The notes: a model not told the origin generated them from the letters alone. DNA of 21,322 bases from Lachnospiraceae bacterium UBA3386 (GCA_002358875.1 DEPS01000188.1:48203-69524); one strand, 5' to 3'. Shown: positions 1-6,928, numbered from the stretch's first letter. Program-made: numbers and translations.

Positions 1-374
1 TTGCAGGCCTGCTCGACCATCAGGTCCTTATTGCAGTAATACTTGGCATTGGTCTGGAAGGAGATGCGGCCCTTCTGGCCATGGGACTCTTCAAACATGG
101 GCAGGAGGAGCTTGGAAGCCTTGGTGCCGAGCTTTCCGATGATATCCCATGCGACATCATCTTCTGTCCAGGTGGGATTCTCAGCGATCACCTGCTTGAT
201 GGTGTCTTCCCAGTCCGGAAGCTCTTTCTTAAGAACGTTGCCGACGATAACAGGATTCGTGGTGGCACCGGAGCCGCCGTTTTCGATCGCATAGGCCAGC
301 TCCTTGCAGCTGCAGGAATCATTCCAGAACTCGGTCTGCGGGAACTTTGCTACCATTTCGTTAAGCTTGGACAT
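1..374 (-). CDS. Transaldolase-family protein, N-terminal part (runs off the left edge)
   Basis: About 124 N-terminal residues are present, starting MSKLNEMVAKF. The motif GGSGATTNPVIV (residues about 33-44) is the conserved N-terminal strand of class I transaldolases, and GRISFQTNAKYY (about 103-114) resembles the following strand. The Schiff-base lysine would lie beyond the edge and cannot be checked. The start at 374 is set by a GAGAGGGG ribosome binding site 8-9 bases upstream. Known family members transfer a dihydroxyacetone unit between sugar phosphates in the cytosol; the substrate here is unknown. The gene has its own promoter, with the same operator design as iolC and the ABC transporter, so it is probably co-induced with them. 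A fructose-6-phosphate-aldolase-like or sulfosugar transaldolase activity is also possible. Confident about the superfamily, not the substrate. Confidence 0.8.
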   Translation of the reverse strand, partial: MSKLNEMVAKFPQTEFWNDSCSCKELAYAIENGGSGATTNPVIVGNVLKKELPDWEDTIKQVIAENPTWTEDDVAWDIIGKLGTKASKLLLPMFEESHGQKGRISFQTNAKYYCNKDLMVEQAC

Positions 375-541
375 AATTGTTACCCCTCTCTTTCGCTTTG
401 AATATAAATGAATGTATCTTTTGTGAACTTATCAAAAAATGACTGTCCTGCACACACTGCTGTATTATTCAAAAGCTCAACGGATCTACGTGCAGTTGTG
501 CGTTCTTTTGCGTGTGTTCACTGTTCTCTCTTTGTGCTATT

Positions 542-570
542 ATCTTAGCACGCACAGTTTATGCGTGCAA
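542..570 (-). promoter_or_regulatory. Transaldolase promoter with operator in the spacer (site 1)
   Basis: Read on the minus strand, -35 TTGCAC (565-570) and -10 TAAGAT (542-547) are separated by exactly 17 bp. The spacer and -35 hold the inverted repeat GCACGC-N9-GCGTGC (548-568). A second inverted repeat, GTGCTAAGATAATAGCAC, straddles the -10. The layout matches 8052-8080 and 11377-11405. A repressor bound here would cover both promoter elements. The predicted leader is about 160 nt. Confidence 0.75.
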
Positions 571-892
571 GTATTTTTTTTGTTTTCTTCCCGTTTCTCT
601 GTAATGCACAAAAGCCTGAGGCGTTTTTTGTGCATATTTGAGAAGAAGTAGGAATCATGCCGAGAACAATACAACACTCTCCTGCGGCGCCCTTGCTTTC
701 CGTGCCAGCACTTATTATTGCACGCTTTTTTGCACACTTAATTATTGTGTCATAACCCAGGTTATATCATTTCCAACCCGATCGCACTGCCTTTTAGATC
801 GTTGAAATCCTTTTTGCACATATTAATGTGTCCTTTTCCTCTCCGGCAGAACGGCGGATCGTATGTCCTTGCAGCGCAAAAAGCGATCTCTC
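571..892. other. Intergenic region with scattered TGCAC half-sites
   Basis: No gene is convincing here. The stretch is AT-rich and holds further TGCAC/GTGCA words: TTGTGCA near 627, TTGCACGC and TTGCACAC about 12 bp apart near 719-738, and a loose inverted repeat GCACATATTAATGTGTC near 813-829. These resemble the half-sites of the transaldolase promoter and may be auxiliary binding sites. No promoter can be assigned. Confidence 0.35.
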
Positions 893-927
893 AAAAAACA
901 GCCGGGGAAATGCATCCCCGGCTGTTT
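893..927 (-). terminator. Terminator downstream of the GRIGK-type inositol dehydrogenase
   Basis: On the minus strand the 11-bp arms AACAGCCGGGG/CCCCGGCTGTT (897-907 and 916-926) enclose an 8-nt loop and are followed by a run of T (complement of 893-898). It lies about 115 nt past the stop of the gene at 1043-2065. Confidence 0.9.
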
Positions 928-932
928 CTAAG

Positions 933-1030
933 GGGACAGGTCTTAGAGACACGCTTTGAGGCGTTCATGTACCTTTTAGGTGTCCCGGACCCTTCAGGTA
1001 TTCACTTAACCTTAAGACGTTCACTTAACC
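933..1030. repeat. Short repeats between terminator and gene end
   Basis: TTCACTTAACC occurs twice, at 1001-1011 and 1020-1030. GGGACA (933-938) faces TGTCCC (981-986), so the stretch could fold as a long hairpin. It is non-coding and may be the remnant of a small repeat element. Nothing else identifiable is present. Confidence 0.3.
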
Positions 1031-1042
1031 CTGCTCCCGCTT

Positions 1043-2065
1043 TTATGATTCGATCTCGGAAAGCTTTACAGGTCTGCCCTCCTGGAGGGACTTTTTGGCC
1101 GCAACGGCAATGCGGACAGGCTCAAGACCGTCCTTGCCGCCGACAGGGATCTCCGCACCGTTCAGGACAGCGTTGACGAAATCCTTTACCTCCGCCACAA
1201 ACGCGTCGTTGTAGCGCTCAAGGAAGAAATAGGTGGGCTTTGCGGAGCTGACGGATTCAGCTGTACTGATATATGCCTCGTTCTCGAGATGGTTGTTGTC
1301 CTGCACGGCACCTTTCTCGCAGAGCACTTCCACGCGCTGGTCATATCCGTAAGGAGCCTGACGGCAGTTGTCGATAACGCCGATGGCGCCGTTCTCGAAC
1401 TTCAGGGTAACAATCGCTGTGTCAACATCGCCATAGTCCGCATAGCCGGGATCCGTAAGGACCGTACCGGTGGCAAAGACCTCTGTCACATCGCTGCCTG
1501 CAAGATAGCGGACCATATCGAAGTCATGGATCATCATGTCAAGGAAAATGCCGCCGGAGACCGCGACGTAGGACATGGGCGGACCCGCGGGGTCGCGGGA
1601 GCAGACCTTAATGACATAGGGTTTGCCGAGCTTTCCGGAGGCGACTACATCGCGCACAGCCTTGTGACTGCGGTCAAAACGACGGACAAAACCGACCTGG
1701 AGCTTGACGCCGGCCTTCTCGACCGCTGCCAGAGCCTCTTTGATTTTAGCAATCTCGGTATGGATGGGCTTTTCGCAGAAAATGTGCTTGCCCGCCGCTG
1801 CAGCCTTCATCATGAACTCCGCGTGTGTATTTGTGGAAGAGCAGATGAACACAGCGTCCACATCTGCCGACGAAAATACGTCTTCGGGATCCTTCGTGCA
1901 TTTCTCAATGCCGATGCTCTTTGCCCATGCCTCCATGTCCTCGTTCAGGAAGGGATCCGCGAGGATCACGACCTCTGCGTCCGGGATGAAATTCTGCACG
2001 TTCGTGGCATGAAGCTTGCCGATACGCCCGCCTCCAAGAAGACCGATTCTAAGTTTCCTGCTCAT
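1043..2065 (-). CDS. iolG: Inositol 2-dehydrogenase, GRIGK subfamily (Gfo/Idh/MocA)
   Basis: The 340-residue cytosolic oxidoreductase is predicted to oxidise myo-inositol (or a related inositol) to the 2-keto compound with NAD. The Rossmann motif GGGRIG is at residues 11-16, the catalytic lysine is in CEKP (K99), and the D-x-x-x-H pair of inositol dehydrogenases is D176/H180 in GGIFLDMMIHDFD. Length is typical. An in-frame ATG lies upstream at 2182, but ATG 2065 has a perfect AAGGAGGT five bases away and begins just before the Rossmann strand, so it is chosen. It is a single-gene unit with its own promoter (2289-2317) and terminator (893-927). It differs from the Bacillus-type IolG at 14899-15912, so the two may act on different stereoisomers (myo, scyllo or chiro). 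Another polyol or sugar substrate cannot be excluded. Confidence 0.82.
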   Translation of the reverse strand: MSRKLRIGLLGGGRIGKLHATNVQNFIPDAEVVILADPFLNEDMEAWAKSIGIEKCTKDPEDVFSSADVDAVFICSSTNTHAEFMMKAAAAGKHIFCEKPIHTEIAKIKEALAAVEKAGVKLQVGFVRRFDRSHKAVRDVVASGKLGKPYVIKVCSRDPAGPPMSYVAVSGGIFLDMMIHDFDMVRYLAGSDVTEVFATGTVLTDPGYADYGDVDTAIVTLKFENGAIGVIDNCRQAPYGYDQRVEVLCEKGAVQDNNHLENEAYISTAESVSSAKPTYFFLERYNDAFVAEVKDFVNAVLNGAEIPVGGKDGLEPVRIAVAAKKSLQEGRPVKLSEIES

Positions 2066-2133
2066 TTTTACCTCCTTATTACTGCATATGACGGTATCAA
2101 CAATATGTAGCTGCATCTGCCCGCTCCGGCAGA

Positions 2134-2266
2134 CAGTTAAAGCGAACAGCCGCCCGTGGCAGCCGTCCGCCAAAACATTCAATTGAGTATTACTTTAATA
2201 ATAATGAACGCACGCCGCGCTTTTTACTTTCCCTTTCGGGGCTGTGTGCATCAGTTATAGCGAACA
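2134..2266. repeat. Direct repeat CAGTTAWAGCGAACA in the dehydrogenase leader
   Basis: CAGTTAAAGCGAACA (2134-2148) and CAGTTATAGCGAACA (2252-2266) match at 14 of 15 positions, 118 bp apart. Both lie between the predicted transcription start (about 2282) and the ribosome binding site, inside an unusually long 5' leader of roughly 215 nt. They could be regulator sites or RNA elements. Confidence 0.4.
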
Positions 2267-2271
2267 TCAAA

Positions 2272-2317
2272 TGAAACCGTTCACCATAATTTTATAAAAT
2301 AATATTTTCCATGTCAA
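2272..2317 (-). promoter_or_regulatory. Promoter and possible LacI-type operator of the GRIGK inositol dehydrogenase
   Basis: On the minus strand, consensus -35 TTGACA (2312-2317) and -10 TAAAAT (2289-2294) are 17 bp apart. TGAAACCGTTCA (2272-2283), a near-palindrome with the central CG common in LacI-family operators, overlaps the predicted start. It does not fit the full CcpA cre consensus. It also differs from the GCACGC-type operators elsewhere in the window. Confidence 0.65.
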
Positions 2318-2353
2318 GAAATGAACGTGCGAATTAATCGGACCAGGAACACC

Positions 2354-2394
2354 AAAAAACGCAGACTGTACACGCCCTGTCGGGGCGTGTACAG
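2354..2394 (-). terminator. Probable terminator of LacI regulator 1
   Basis: A perfect 12-bp hairpin, CTGTACACGCCC/GGGCGTGTACAG (2366-2377 and 2383-2394, loop of 5), is followed on the minus strand by six bases and then TTTTTT (2354-2359). It lies about 120 nt after the regulator's stop and just upstream of the next promoter, so it would insulate the two units. The gap before the T run makes it less than ideal. Confidence 0.65.
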
Positions 2395-2427
2395 CAATAA
2401 CCCAAACAATGTTTTCACGCAGGTGCC

Positions 2428-2483
2428 TTCAAAAGCACGCCTGATCCAGCACCCGGCAGACCGTTCAAAACACGCCTGATCCA
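2428..2483. repeat. Imperfect direct repeat downstream of LacI regulator 1
   Basis: TTCAAAAGCACGCCTGATCC (from 2428) recurs at 2464 with one base deleted; the period is 36 bp. Each copy holds a GCACGC/CACGC word like the operator half-site elsewhere in the window. It lies between the gene end and the terminator hairpin, so a role is unclear. Confidence 0.4.
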
Positions 2484-2513
2484 ATCCTCGAAAACAGAAA
2501 AAAACCGGCTTTG

Positions 2514-3536
2514 TCAGAGGTTGTATTTCGTCTTGATTGTGATCTGTGTATAGAACATTTCCTGTTCCGGCTCCACTCCCTTCTGAAGGAGGTCCGCCAG
2601 AATGTGCAAAGGCTTATATCCCTGCACATAGCCGTTCTGATCGATCAGAAAGTCCACCGTATTATCGCGAAGCAGGCGTTCATTCTTCGGTGTCTGATCA
2701 TAAATTACGACATAGGGCCTGTGCGCAAGCTGCAGCTCATCGAAAGCCTTTCTAATTCCGGCATGTCCGCTTGAGACCATGAATATTCCACCAAGGTCCG
2801 GAATCGTCCGCAGGGTACTCACGATGACCCGCTCAACCTCGTTTTCGTCGTCAAAGCTTCCCTGCACGCCTACGATCTCCATGTCAGGGCACGAAGATTT
2901 GACCTCCTCAATAAAGCCTGCCACACGGGAATTGTTGACAAGGCTGGTGAAGTATCCTGTCACCACAAGTACCTTCCCCGCTCCCCCCATCAGCATCTTC
3001 ATCAGGCCTGCCGCCGTATGCCCGCTGCGGGTATTGTCCATTCCCGCAAAACACAGGCGCTTTGTCCCGACAATGTCGGAATTAAACGTCACGACCGGGA
3101 TCTCTTCTTTTTCAACAAGCTCATTGATCTTCTCACGCACACCCTCGCAGTCGATAGCCATGAGCGCGAGACCGTCTATCCCTTCCGCCTGAAGTTCTCC
3201 GATCAGCGCCAGCTGCTCCTGTTCGTCAACGGCCCTGCTCTCCTTCAGAATCACTTCGACACCGCGGTCAGCCAGCTCCTCTGCAGCCTCCCGGATTCCC
3301 CGGTTGATCTCTATCATAAAGGAAGCCCCGGCAAGCTGGGTCACGACTCCGATCCGACAGGCTTTCTTTTTTCCTCCCGTTTTTCTTGGCTTTTTCACAT
3401 ATCCCATTTCCTGGGCTGCGCGCCGGATCCTTTCCGCCACTTCCTGGTCAACCCTTCCCCGGTTGTTGAGTGCCCGATCAACGGTTCCTCTGGACACGCC
3501 TGTCGCGTCCGCAATCTGCTGTACTGTCACTCCCAT
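2514..3536 (-). CDS. LacI-family transcriptional regulator 1
   Basis: The 340-residue protein starts with a LacI helix-turn-helix (residues about 4-24, TVQQIADATGVSRGTVDRAL, with hinge to about 47) followed by a periplasmic-binding-like sugar sensor (about 60-330), the normal layout and length. It should act as a cytosolic repressor released by a sugar or cyclitol. ATG 3536 follows a GGGAG site at about nine bases; an ATG at 3543 is out of frame. The gene is monocistronic with promoter 3664-3692. That promoter has GCGTGCAA in its spacer and another copy near the start region, the same word that builds the operators of the transaldolase, iolC and ABC promoters. Autoregulation and control of those three units is therefore the best inference. 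The ligand is unknown. Confidence 0.9.
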   Translation of the reverse strand: MGVTVQQIADATGVSRGTVDRALNNRGRVDQEVAERIRRAAQEMGYVKKPRKTGGKKKACRIGVVTQLAGASFMIEINRGIREAAEELADRGVEVILKESRAVDEQEQLALIGELQAEGIDGLALMAIDCEGVREKINELVEKEEIPVVTFNSDIVGTKRLCFAGMDNTRSGHTAAGLMKMLMGGAGKVLVVTGYFTSLVNNSRVAGFIEEVKSSCPDMEIVGVQGSFDDENEVERVIVSTLRTIPDLGGIFMVSSGHAGIRKAFDELQLAHRPYVVIYDQTPKNERLLRDNTVDFLIDQNGYVQGYKPLHILADLLQKGVEPEQEMFYTQITIKTKYNL

Positions 3537-3636
3537 GGATCATTTCTCCCTTCCATTGTATTCCCGTGCTTTCGTGCAGCATTTCCGGGCTTATGCCGCA
3601 ATTTCCGGCTGGCGTCTCTCTTCTTTCCGCATAATC

Positions 3637-3692
3637 GCGTGCATAGTCCCTCTCTTGAACGCTATTATAATAAATTTGCACGCAGAATACAA
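3637..3692 (-). promoter_or_regulatory. Promoter of LacI regulator 1 with operator half-sites
   Basis: On the minus strand, -35 TTGTAT (3687-3692) and -10 TATAAT (3664-3669) are 17 bp apart. GCGTGCAA (3676-3683) sits in the spacer and TGCACGC (3637-3643) lies downstream of the start, the two in inverted orientation about 40 bp centre to centre. The half-sites match those of the other three operators. Confidence 0.7.
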
Positions 3693-3732
3693 GGGAATTT
3701 GTCAGAATGTGCTCTATTATCTGCCCGGGGCG

Positions 3733-3780
3733 AAAAAACAACGCATTCAGCAAAACATAAGTCCTGTTGAATGCGTTGTT
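3733..3780 (-). terminator. Terminator of the lipoprotein gene
   Basis: The 13-bp arms AACAACGCATTCA/TGAATGCGTTGTT (3737-3749 and 3768-3780) enclose an 18-nt loop. On the minus strand a run of T (complement of 3733-3738) begins at the foot of the stem. It starts about 50 nt after the stop. Confidence 0.85.
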
Positions 3781-3826
3781 CATAAATTACCAGGCAGCTG
3801 CTCCGCCCGGGTTCCGGTTCATCTTA

Positions 3827-4588
3827 TCATTTCTCCGCAGCCTTCACAGAGGAAACCATGTCCGCAATTGTCTGCAGATCATATCCCGGGTCGGCATATA
3901 CAGAATAGGCATAAGATCCGTCGGTCCACGTAGCAAGCAGATATTTCCCGTCCACAATGCCGAATATTACGTCCCGTCCATTGATCTCTCCGATCTCTTT
4001 CCTGTCGAACTTAAAATAGACACCGGAAATATCCTCCGTGCCCTTTCCTTTTCTGAAATACACTTTATTTTCCTGCTCATCCTCGTACTGGATCTCATAC
4101 ATTCCATCGTTGTACAGCAGGTAAGAAACATACTCCGCCGTGATAGGAAGGTTTGTCGGTGCTTCCACCTCAATCTGGGAATCCTGCAGAAAAATATCAT
4201 AATCAGTGTACTCGACGAAAGGAACAGACATTCCGACGGAAGGATCTCCTCCGTTAATATCCTCAATTTCCTCCTTGGTGAGAGGAGTACCGTTTTCATC
4301 GACCATAACCTCATCCTCGGTATACTCCACAGTCGTTATACCTGAGGCGCTATTCGTCTGTTTGTCCCCGTCTTTTTCCGTGTCCTTTGTCTCTTCCTGC
4401 GTCTTTTCCTCTTCTTCCGTCTTTTTCTCTTCTTCCTGCTTGTCGTCAGTCTTCTGGTCCGACACCTTTACTTCCTCTGTATTGTCCGTACTGGACGCGG
4501 CTACATTTTTCTGCCCGCATCCGGCAGCCCCTGCTGCCATAAGGACAAAAACCACCGCCAGCGCAAGCATTTTTTTCATTTGTTTCAA
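3827..4588 (-). CDS. Secreted lipoprotein of unknown function with acidic linker
   Basis: The 253-residue product begins with a signal peptide ending in AAGC (Cys at 24), so it should be lipid-anchored outside the membrane. Residues about 38-80 are an E/K/D/T-rich low-complexity linker (EEEKKTEEEEKTQEE and similar). After it comes a globular acidic domain with many aromatic residues (about 85-253), which I do not recognise. The start is TTG 4588: AGGAGGT lies six bases upstream of it, whereas the next in-frame ATG (4579) is 15 bases away. The gene has its own promoter (4722-4750), a stable hairpin at the start of its transcript, and a terminator. Nothing ties it directly to the sugar genes around it. 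Confidence 0.8.
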   Translation of the reverse strand: MKQMKKMLALAVVFVLMAAGAAGCGQKNVAASSTDNTEEVKVSDQKTDDKQEEEKKTEEEEKTQEETKDTEKDGDKQTNSASGITTVEYTEDEVMVDENGTPLTKEEIEDINGGDPSVGMSVPFVEYTDYDIFLQDSQIEVEAPTNLPITAEYVSYLLYNDGMYEIQYEDEQENKVYFRKGKGTEDISGVYFKFDRKEIGEINGRDVIFGIVDGKYLLATWTDGSYAYSVYADPGYDLQTIADMVSSVKAAEK

Positions 4589-4679
4589 GCTTTTACCTCC
4601 TCATCGCAGATGTAGATTTTCGCGTATCTCTTTACCTTACTGTCCCGACTCGAAATCGGAATCCGGAATGTCCGTAAGA

Positions 4680-4704
4680 GATGCAGGAGCAGGTCTCCTG
4701 CATC
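4680..4704 (-). other. Stable hairpin at the 5' end of the lipoprotein mRNA
   Basis: GATGCAGGAG/CTCCTGCATC (4680-4689 and 4695-4704) form a perfect 10-bp stem with a 5-nt loop, beginning about 10 nt after the predicted start (about 4715). On the minus strand no T run follows, so it is not a terminator for this gene. A 5' stem of this kind commonly stabilises a transcript; that role is inferred. Confidence 0.55.
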
Positions 4705-4721
4705 CTCTTTCTTTCATTTAT

Positions 4722-4750
4722 AATATACGCGATCCGGCAATTTTTGTCAC
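4722..4750 (-). promoter_or_regulatory. Promoter of the lipoprotein gene
   Basis: On the minus strand, -35 GTGACA (4745-4750) and -10 TATATT (4722-4727) are separated by 17 bp. The leader before the TTG start is about 125 nt. Confidence 0.6.
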
Positions 4751-5016
4751 AGAGAATCAAAAAAAGATGTGAAGTTTTCATGAAATCACAGGTGTTTCAA
4801 CCCCTGTACAGATAATGGGTATGTATATATACCGTATAGGTGTCATTGTCGGGTCGAAAAATTGTTTTTCCAAGCCCGCTTCGTCACAGACCTTTTGACC
4901 CTGACCTCAATATATAAAGAAAAACAAAAAAACAGGTTTCAATTCTTTAAATTCTTTTCGTATTAGAGTAGACTAAATAGGTAAATGAGAAGCAAATCGG
5001 CATTGGAGGGATTGGC
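4751..5016. promoter_or_regulatory. Intergenic region upstream of the NiaR-like gene with inverted repeats
   Basis: No gene is present. Inverted repeats are TTTCATGAAA (4776-4785), ACAGG/CCTGT (4788-4792 and 4803-4807) and near-palindrome GGTATGTATATATACC (4818-4833). A weak plus-strand promoter, TTCAAT with TATTAG 17 bp later, lies near 4937-4965. GGAGGG at 5005-5010 is the ribosome binding site of the next gene. Which repeat, if any, is an operator cannot be told from sequence alone. Confidence 0.35.
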
Positions 5017-5589
5017 ATGAAGGCATCGCAGAGAAGGGAACAGATCAAAAAGATCCTCGAAAAATCTCCTTCCCCGGTATCCGGGTCTACGCTCGCAAAA
5101 ATGCTCTCCGTGAGCCGGCAGGTGATCGTCACGGACATTGCGATCCTGCGCGCGGAAGGAACTCGGATCTCATCCATGAGCCAGGGCTATGCCCTGCAGA
5201 AGGATCAGCAGTGCAAGCGCATTTTCAAGGTGCGTCACTCCGATGACGAATGCGAGGCGGAACTGAACCTCTTCGTGGACTGCGGCGCTGTCGTAAAGGA
5301 TGTGTTTGTGAGCCATCGCGTTTACGGTGTCATTCGCGGCGAGCTGGACATCCGTTCCCGCCTCGATGTGCAGGCTTTTATGGACTCCATCCGAAGCGGA
5401 AGATCCACTCTCCTGTCCTCCACAACAGAAGGATATCATTACCACACCCTTCTGGCCCCGTCGGAAGCCGTTCTTGACATGATCGAAAACCGTCTCTGGG
5501 AGATGGGTTTTCTGGCCAAAACGCTTCCCTATGAGCCTCGGGAACTGACGGACAATATTCTCGAGAGAAATTCCGGAAACGAGACCTGA
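5017..5589 (+). CDS. niaR: NiaR-like transcriptional repressor (HTH_11 plus 3H domain)
   Basis: The 190-residue protein has an N-terminal winged helix (residues about 5-60, including SVSRQVIVTDIAILR) and a C-terminal 3H domain (about 70-175). The expected metal/ligand residues are H74, E82, H141 and H143, spaced as I recall for the Thermotoga homologue TM1602. The family (YrxA/NiaR) represses NAD synthesis and niacin uptake genes when nicotinate is available. ATG 5017 has GGAGGG six bases upstream. The gene is a lone plus-strand unit amid minus-strand sugar genes, with no NAD genes beside it, so it probably regulates in trans and may be unrelated to the surrounding pathway. The family call is firm; the effector is by analogy. 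Confidence 0.85.
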   Translation: MKASQRREQIKKILEKSPSPVSGSTLAKMLSVSRQVIVTDIAILRAEGTRISSMSQGYALQKDQQCKRIFKVRHSDDECEAELNLFVDCGAVVKDVFVSHRVYGVIRGELDIRSRLDVQAFMDSIRSGRSTLLSSTTEGYHYHTLLAPSEAVLDMIENRLWEMGFLAKTLPYEPRELTDNILERNSGNET

Positions 5590-5626
5590 CTTGATTACTT
5601 ATATGTCGAAGCGCTCTGCACTGAGA

Positions 5627-5700
5627 CTCCCATCGGAGAAAGCCCGGAACGGTTTTCTCCGATGGGAGCAAAGAAGCTTGCGGCGCTTGGACGCAAGCTT
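5627..5700. terminator. Two stacked hairpins between convergent genes
   Basis: A 15-bp perfect stem, CTCCCATCGGAGAAA/TTTCTCCGATGGGAG (5627-5641 and 5654-5668), is followed closely by a 9-bp stem AAGCTTGCG/CGCAAGCTT (5674-5682 and 5692-5700). Neither has a clear T run on either strand. Position between the ends of the NiaR-like gene and the minus-strand kinase suggests a termination or transcript-end role. Confidence 0.5.
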
Positions 5701-5738
5701 TGGCTATGAATAAAGAATTCATCCGACAGGCGGGAGAA

Positions 5739-6725
5739 TCAGTTCTTCGTGATTGATCCTCCCGTCTGTTTCCGTCGGTTTTCAGGTATCTTTTTCATCC
5801 TTTCCATGACCTGATCCAGAGATCTTACACCGTCTGTGGCACCAATCTCTTCAATGGAGCAGGACGCTGCCGCGCAGCCCAGCCGTGCGCACATGGCAGC
5901 AGGCAGGCCGTCGCAGAGACCCGCGAGAAATCCTGCCGCGAAGGTATCCCCCGCCCCCGTCGTATCCACACAGCGGACTCCCGGCACGGAAGGTACAATG
6001 ACTGTCTCTTCCTTTGATGCGACAATACAGCCATCCCCTCCGGTCTTTACCACAGCAGTTCCCACACCGGCCTCTGCCAGTCGACGCGCGTTCCGCACAG
6101 GATCCGGGTCTCCGGTAAGGGCGCAGACCTCTTCGTCGTTAGGGATAAATACATCGATATAAGGGAGCAGCTCCTTTAGATCCTCAAGCTTCTCGCCATT
6201 TTTGGGTCTTGTCATATCGACGACCAGAGTCCTGCCCTCCGACCTGATCCTTGAAAAGAGAACCTTAAGGTCACCCGCCGTAAACAGGGGCGAAATGAAC
6301 AGGCTGGCAAAGCACACAATCCCTGCCGTTCTGTTTTTGTCGAGCTGTTCCTCCACGTCCGGCAGCCCCAGTTTCCTCAGACTGCTGTGCGGATTCATAA
6401 GAAAAAGCCTCTGTCCGGTCTGATCGATCATGGCGATATTAACGGCCGTCTCAAGCCCCTTCTCCGCCTTCACATAATCCGTTCCCACATGATTGTCACG
6501 AAGGAAGCTCAGGACATTGTTTCCCGCCGCATCATCTCCTACCTTTGAGATCAGCTGGACCTTTTTTCCCAGTCTCGTGAGGACTACCGATTCATTCAGA
6601 GCATCTCCTCCAAAGGACATCCTTATCCTTTCCAGATCCCGGGTCTTTCCGACCGGAGCCTGCAGATCGACAGGCGAAGCCAGGACATCGATGATTGCCG
6701 GTCCGATTACAGTCACATCATACAT
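5739..6725 (-). CDS. PfkB-family carbohydrate kinase, substrate unknown
   Basis: The 328-residue kinase has the N-terminal PfkB region (GGDALNESVVLTRLG, about 39-53) and the C-terminal signature DTTGAGDTFAAGF, with GAGD at 257-260 and D260 as catalytic base. It should transfer phosphate from ATP to a sugar or sugar acid in the cytosol. ATG 6725 has GGAG about seven bases upstream. It lies 203 bp downstream of the IolC-type kinase, but a good terminator (6839-6883) separates them, so it may be made only by read-through or from a weak promoter. An 11-bp hairpin with one G-T pair (5726-5769) spans its stop codon. Ketodeoxygluconate, ribose, fructose or inositol kinase activity is possible; sequence alone does not decide. 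Confidence 0.85.
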   Translation of the reverse strand: MYDVTVIGPAIIDVLASPVDLQAPVGKTRDLERIRMSFGGDALNESVVLTRLGKKVQLISKVGDDAAGNNVLSFLRDNHVGTDYVKAEKGLETAVNIAMIDQTGQRLFLMNPHSSLRKLGLPDVEEQLDKNRTAGIVCFASLFISPLFTAGDLKVLFSRIRSEGRTLVVDMTRPKNGEKLEDLKELLPYIDVFIPNDEEVCALTGDPDPVRNARRLAEAGVGTAVVKTGGDGCIVASKEETVIVPSVPGVRCVDTTGAGDTFAAGFLAGLCDGLPAAMCARLGCAAASCSIEEIGATDGVRSLDQVMERMKKIPENRRKQTGGSITKN

Positions 6726-6838
6726 TTTCTTTCTCCATCTAAAACAGAACAGGGGCTGCCCTCCCGCGGGCTGCCGTTCTCTCTAAAGCAGCGAACTGAC
6801 GTCAGGCAAAATAATTTCTTACAGCGGTCCTGCGATAA

Positions 6839-6883
6839 GAAAAAACAGACGCCCGGCCGCTGTTCGCAGCACAAAGCGTCTGT
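6839..6883 (-). terminator. Terminator of the iolC transcript
   Basis: On the minus strand ACAGACGC (complement of 6876-6883) pairs with GCGTCTGT (complement of 6845-6852), with the T run TTTTTT directly after. The intervening 23 nt contain further pairing potential. It starts 46 nt after the iolC stop. Confidence 0.85.
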
Positions 6884-6928
6884 CCTCTTTTATGTCGCAA
6901 AACTGCCTTTTTAGTCTATCACATGGCA

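Noticed and set aside
439..737. Short open frames on both strands in the transaldolase promoter region
   Set aside because: They overlap the promoter/operator, have no ribosome binding sites and give low-complexity, cysteine- and leucine-rich products unlike real proteins.
933..1030. Insertion-sequence remnant
   Set aside because: Only short repeats are seen; there is no transposase fragment, target duplication or paired termini.
2272..2283. CcpA catabolite-repression site at TGAAACCGTTCA
   Set aside because: The sequence departs from the cre consensus at several fixed positions, so only a generic LacI-family operator is suggested.
2428..2483. CRISPR array
   Set aside because: Only two imperfect copies with a 15-base gap and no cas genes nearby.
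4680..4704. Terminator on the plus strand
   Set aside because: There is no plus-strand gene upstream and the following bases are only loosely T-rich; its position at the start of the lipoprotein transcript explains it better.
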